From Deltaproteobacteria bacterium (GTDB lineage: Bacteria > Desulfobacterota > Binatia > HRBIN30 > CADEER01), in assembly GCA_029262455.1 (NCBI GenBank), contig JAJCZJ010000117.1:38840-102839 (forward strand): DNA of 64,000 nucleotides, written 5' to 3'. The notes under the pieces are model-generated. The model was not told the DNA's origin. It worked only from the letters and a program-made list of their open reading frames with translations, and ran no database searches. Shown here piece after piece: positions 60,299 to 64,000 of this stretch. The first letter of the stretch is position 1. Each line of letters starts with the position of its first letter. Both the position numbers and the translations under genes were made by a program.

Positions 60299-61444
60299 CT
60301 AATACTGGCGATCGATCTCCTCGTTGATCAAATCACTGGTCCGGTCGAACAGCTGGTTGCCGAGGGCCGAGTTCGCCTCCATCACGATAAACCCGGCGTA
60401 GTTGCGGCTGTCGTCGATCCAAGGAAAGGCCCCGTAGGCACCTGGATCGGCGGCAAGTTGATCTCCGATGATCCACCAACCCAGTCCATAGCCACCCTGA
60501 CCGAAACCTGTATTGGCGCCATAGGTAGGGCCGATGCGATCGGTGCGCATGCGCAGCACCGACTCTTCGGAAAGTACCTGACGATCCCCGCAACTGCCGC
60601 CGCGCAGTTGCATCAGAAGGAACTTCCCGTAGTCGGCAGTCGTCGTGAAAAGGCCGCCCTCCATGTTCGGGTTGTCGGTGGCGTTCAGCGTCATCGGATC
60701 ACCGTCGAACCCGTCCGGGTAACCAGCTTCGTTCAAGGCCAGGTCGGTAAAGTGATTGGCATACTCGAACACGTCGAGGCCGCACGGCTCCGTGTAGGTC
60801 TCTTCGATCAACTGGGCCCAGCTCTTGCCCGACACGATCTCTGCGACACCGCCGGCAACCTGCCACTGACCGCCGCCGTAGCGAAACTGCGTATCCGGCG
60901 GAATCGCTGCCAAGCCGGCCACATCGTTCTCGTCGTCGTCTTCGGTGGTAAAGATTCTCTCGGCACACTCCTGAAGAGTTCCCCTGCTCAGGTACTGGCA
61001 CAAGTACGGACCAAACCCCGGGTTGGGGAAGAGCCCGACAAGTCCCGAGCTATTCGAGAGAAGCTGCGCCACGGTGACGTCGGGATTGAAGCCCTCCCAG
61101 CTCGCCACCTGATCGGCAATCGGCGCGTCCATGTCGAGGAGGCCCTGATCGGCGAGCCGCAGCAGAACACCCACCGTGGCACTCTTACTCGAAGAGGCGA
61201 GCAATGAGATCCGATCGTTCGTAAAATTGCCGAAGCTCTGCTGGTAGATCATTCCATCGTCGCGATGGACCAAAACCATCCCGACGCCGTCGACCGCCGC
61301 GGTCTCGGCGATAAACGCATCGATCTCCGCTTCGGCCGCGGAAAAGTCGAAGGTTCTGGTTGTCGTGCCGTCATCACTACCACAGCCAGCGAGAAGCATG
61401 ATCGCCACCGCAAGCGCCATTGAGAGGTATTTTGGTCGAGTCAT
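60299..61444 (-). CDS. Serine beta-lactamase-like hydrolase, lipoprotein
   Basis: MTRPKYLSMALAVAIMLLAGCGSDD (lipobox LAGC); ISLLASSSKSATVGVLLRLADQGLLDMDAPIADQV (SxxK). Start re-set to 61444. Confidence 0.85.
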   Translation of the reverse strand: MTRPKYLSMALAVAIMLLAGCGSDDGTTTRTFDFSAAEAEIDAFIAETAAVDGVGMVLVHRDDGMIYQQSFGNFTNDRISLLASSSKSATVGVLLRLADQGLLDMDAPIADQVASWEGFNPDVTVAQLLSNSSGLVGLFPNPGFGPYLCQYLSRGTLQECAERIFTTEDDDENDVAGLAAIPPDTQFRYGGGQWQVAGGVAEIVSGKSWAQLIEETYTEPCGLDVFEYANHFTDLALNEAGYPDGFDGDPMTLNATDNPNMEGGLFTTTADYGKFLLMQLRGGSCGDRQVLSEESVLRMRTDRIGPTYGANTGFGQGGYGLGWWIIGDQLAADPGAYGAFPWIDDSRNYAGFIVMEANSALGNQLFDRTSDLINEEIDRQY

Positions 61445-61632
61445 GCACCGTTTCCTACCAGGCGCGGGTCGCGTAGAACAGCGATCGCGGGACTTCCAGT
61501 TCCTACGGCAATCGCATTGCACGTATCCACGCCCGAACGGCGCGCGAGCAAAGTCCAGATCTGGCCAACGGGGTCGAACCAACGGTCCCCATCCAAAGAC
61601 CTTGGAGCCTGGGATCTTGACCTTAAGGGCCG

Positions 61633-62451
61633 CTAGGGAGCGGCGGGAGTTGGAAGCAAATCCTCTCCACGGGGTTTGAAGTCCCAGTAGGGATCGCTCG
61701 ACGTCGGGTGAAAGTACCAGTTGACCCAATCGTGCCGCATGTAGCGGCCGATCCGCTGATACCCGCGATCGGCAAAGTACTTTACCAAGCCGGCGTTGTA
61801 TTCTTTGTTGCTCCCACCGGACTCGATGCAGATGAGCTCTGGCTTGTACTTGGCAATATCGAATCCGGCTAGCGCTTTGGGCGCTCCACCTTCGATGTCC
61901 ATCGATAAGAAGTCGATCTTGTCGATACCGACCTTGTCCAACAAGTCGTTCAGGGTGGTCGTCGGCACAGTCAGTTCTCGAGTTTCGACCTGTTTGCCGA
62001 GCACGACGCGGTCCTTCGTAACCGAGGATAGCTCCGGCACTCCAACGACCCGGTAAAAGGTCTCTGTAGTCCCGCTGTGATCCGTCACAATGTATCCAAA
62101 GAACTGGGTGCCCGACCGCTTGCTCTTGTAGTCATCGGCAAACTCGGCGAGAGCGTCGACCGCTACACCGGTCCACCCGAGATGCTTCTCGAGGTAGTAC
62201 GTGGTGCTGTCCTTGATCGGACGCGAACTTCCAACATCCAGGAAAACTCCATTTTTACGATCCTGGAAGTAGTCGCGGATGACGAGTTCCTCCTTGTGCT
62301 GCGAATAGAGCTTCTTCTCCGTACTCACGATGTCACGTCGGTGCTCTTGTCCGCGACCGCCATCCACTGGCTCTGATTCGGCACAGGCCGCGCCAGACAT
62401 CAGGAAGAGTAAACAGACAACCGCTACTCGGTGGACACGCATTCTCGGCAT
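61633..62451 (-). CDS. FkbM-family methyltransferase with predicted signal peptide
   Basis: MPRMRVHRVAVVCLLFLMSGAACAES; GVFLDVGSSRPIKDSTTYYLEKHLGWTGVAVDALAEFADDY; KIDFLSMDIEGGAPKALAGFDIAKYKPELICIES. Confidence 0.85.
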   Translation of the reverse strand: MPRMRVHRVAVVCLLFLMSGAACAESEPVDGGRGQEHRRDIVSTEKKLYSQHKEELVIRDYFQDRKNGVFLDVGSSRPIKDSTTYYLEKHLGWTGVAVDALAEFADDYKSKRSGTQFFGYIVTDHSGTTETFYRVVGVPELSSVTKDRVVLGKQVETRELTVPTTTLNDLLDKVGIDKIDFLSMDIEGGAPKALAGFDIAKYKPELICIESGGSNKEYNAGLVKYFADRGYQRIGRYMRHDWVNWYFHPTSSDPYWDFKPRGEDLLPTPAAP

Positions 62452-63166
62452 CAGATCAAGTGCTCATAGCCGACGCAAGGCCGATTGTGCGTGATGCTCC
62501 TCCTCGGCAAGTTGAGACCGTGGGGGATACAAGTCCTGTTCTACGCCCTCTTCTTCGGCACCACGGCGCTACTAGAGCCGTATCGAGCAAACCATCGGAC
62601 CCTGAACAGCTCTTTGTCACCAATTCTCGCCGCAATTTTCTCTGTCGTCTTTGTTCGTTGGTTTACCGACGCAGGGGAACCTTCGCGCTACGGCTAGATC
62701 ACGACAAACCCACCCGGTTGATTTGGACCAACTAAATCAACCGATACGCCCATCCGTTGCCCAGTGAACGCGGCGCGAGTGCGGCGATGCGAAAGCTCTT
62801 GTCCTCGAACGCGCGGGACTCGGTCGACGGCCCACAACCGTCGGCGCGGTACGTGGAAATACCAACTGGACGTCACGAATGTCGATTGGTACGGGGTGAC
62901 AAGATGCAATCCTGCAGAGCGAAGAGATTGAGTTGAGCGCAAGACGATAGCCGGCTGCATATAGCCCTGGTTTCGTTGAACGCATGGCGCTGCTGGCTAT
63001 TGATACGGGCAAAATGGGGGAATGGATGGAAGATGTAGTCGCTTTCGAATTCCCCCAGTTGTCGCAAGTCGGGCACTCGACCACTCGCAACTGTCCCCGC
63101 GGGACAACGGCACGGAAAAGATCCGGAGTTGGATCAGATACTCACAAGGAATACGCGGCGATACGG

Positions 63167-64000
63167 TTGCTCGTGGCGATTCTCTTTGTCGCTTTGTCCG
63201 TCCCGACGGCAGGGCAACAGTGCCCTATCGACCCAGAGCCATTAGACATCCCGGGCTATCAGACTGCGTCGTGTGCCAATTCTGGTGGACCGTCCCCGCC
63301 GCACGCCAATCATTGCCCGGGCGGCGGCGTGAATCCCAACCCGTGTTGCGACTACCAAGTCACCGGCGTCGTCAGGGCGATCAATGACCAGGGCGCATTG
63401 GTACCCGTGTCCGGCGGCGAGATCTTCCTTTTCGACGATGATCAATTGCATCCATGGCTCTGTGATGGCGACGGGGCGGAAGCCAGCCCGGACGGCTCGT
63501 TCTCTTTTTCAGACCGATGCCGGTGCAACGCGCTCGACCAGCAGAGTGGAACGGCGCCGGACCCGTTCGTCCTAGTTTGCTTTGGCGAAGATTGTTTCCA
63601 GAGCGAAGTCCAGTGCAATCACCCGTGCGGGGCGTTGGATTTTGGCGTGATCGTGGTCGACGTAGACGTGCCGACATCTACTCCGACGAAAACGAACACC
63701 AAGACCAAGACGCCGATCACGCCGACCAACACCAAGACCAAGACGCCCACCCCGACCAAGACTCCGGCGAGTCCGCCCACCTGTACGCCGCCGCTCTGTG
63801 GCCGCGGCCAGGTCCTCCACGGTCAGTGTCCCAACGTCATCTGCGCAACGACCACCCCGACCAAGACTCCGGCGACACAGCCCACCTGTACGCCGCCGCT
63901 CTGTGGCCGCGGCCAGGTCCTCCACGGTCAGTGTCCCAATGTCACCTGCGCAACGACCACCCCGCCCAAGACTCCGGCGACACAGCCCACCTGTACGCCG
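63167..64000 (+). CDS. Secreted Cys- and Thr/Pro-rich repeat protein, partial (runs off right edge); alternative start ATG 63026
   Basis: Manual translation: LLVAILFVALSVPTAGQQCPIDPEPLDIPGYQTASCANSGG...CCDYQVTGVVRAINDQGALVPVSGGEIFLFDDDQ...VPTSTPTKTNTKTKTPITPTNTKTKTPTPTKTPASPPTCTPPLCGRGQVLHGQCPNVICATTTPTKTPATQPT... Open for 278 codons to the window end. Confidence 0.8.
   Translation, partial: MLVAILFVALSVPTAGQQCPIDPEPLDIPGYQTASCANSGGPSPPHANHCPGGGVNPNPCCDYQVTGVVRAINDQGALVPVSGGEIFLFDDDQLHPWLCDGDGAEASPDGSFSFSDRCRCNALDQQSGTAPDPFVLVCFGEDCFQSEVQCNHPCGALDFGVIVVDVDVPTSTPTKTNTKTKTPITPTNTKTKTPTPTKTPASPPTCTPPLCGRGQVLHGQCPNVICATTTPTKTPATQPTCTPPLCGRGQVLHGQCPNVTCATTTPPKTPATQPTCTP
63776..64000 (+). repeat. 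105-bp (35-aa) tandem repeats, two copies plus a truncated third
   Basis: cccacctgtacgccg starts at 63776, 63881 and 63986 (period exactly 105); unit encodes PTCTPPLCGRGQVLHGQCPNV(I/T)CATTTP(T/P)KTPATQ. Confidence 0.95.

Noticed and set aside
62485-62697. Possible 70-aa membrane protein MCVMLLLGKLRPWGIQVLFYALFFG...
   Set aside because: Hydrophobic stretch present but no clear RBS, conserved motif or context; could not be supported.
63572-63925. Minus-strand ORF with repeated EDLAAATERRRTGG
   Set aside because: Repeat is simply the reverse complement of the 105-bp repeat of the + strand secreted protein.
1-64000. CRISPR arrays or rRNA genes
   Set aside because: No regularly spaced 23-50 bp direct repeats with unique spacers and no rRNA-like conserved blocks seen; the only regular repeats are coding (105 bp, 18 bp, collagen) or the G-run leader.

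Overview
This is a GC-rich bacterial chromosome window. The lineage cannot be assigned from the window alone. The centrepiece is a ~28 kb, single-strand, tightly packed operon (about 30.49-58.44 kb, + strand) encoding an extracellular/phage-tail-like contractile injection system (eCIS). In order it encodes: a DUF4255/Pvc16-like terminator, a carboxypeptidase-regulatory-like protein, sheath 1, tube 1, sheath 2, tube 2, a DUF5908-like protein, a LysM protein, a gpD/VgrG-like hub, a spike, a DUF2169-like adaptor, a DUF4150/PAAR-like tip, gp25, gpJ, a gpI/beta-propeller fusion, two large fibre-like proteins (one with a collagen-like stalk), a Pvc14-like tape measure, an AAA+ ATPase, a small putative chaperone/cargo protein, and a 1240-aa putative effector. 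The effector has a repetitive beta-rich body and a DNA/RNA non-specific endonuclease-like C-terminus. Unusual features of the eCIS are tandem repeated domains inserted in the sheath, a carboxypeptidase-regulatory domain inserted in the second sheath, T6SS-style tip-loading modules, and the linked putative nuclease effector. The flanks contain: (i) an ExeA/XrtA-type ATPase with several NtrC-family regulators and kinases, including a degenerate REC-AAA-HisKA fusion (0-10 kb); (ii) a cofG-cofH-cofD-cofE coenzyme F420 operon (10.8-14.9 kb); (iii) tandem spermidine-synthase-like membrane proteins and an L,D-transpeptidase (15-20.5 kb); (iv) metabolic genes (acyl-CoA dehydrogenase, OYE/DCR-like flavoprotein, DUF3604, DUF1295, chalcone-isomerase-like, tungsten-type AOR plus MoaD; 20.5-29.9 kb); (v) GST, GH18, serine hydrolase and exported FkbM proteins. 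The window ends in a secreted Thr/Pro-rich protein with 105-bp repeats that runs off the edge and is missing from the supplied ORF track. All assignments come from reading motifs by eye; no database search was run.
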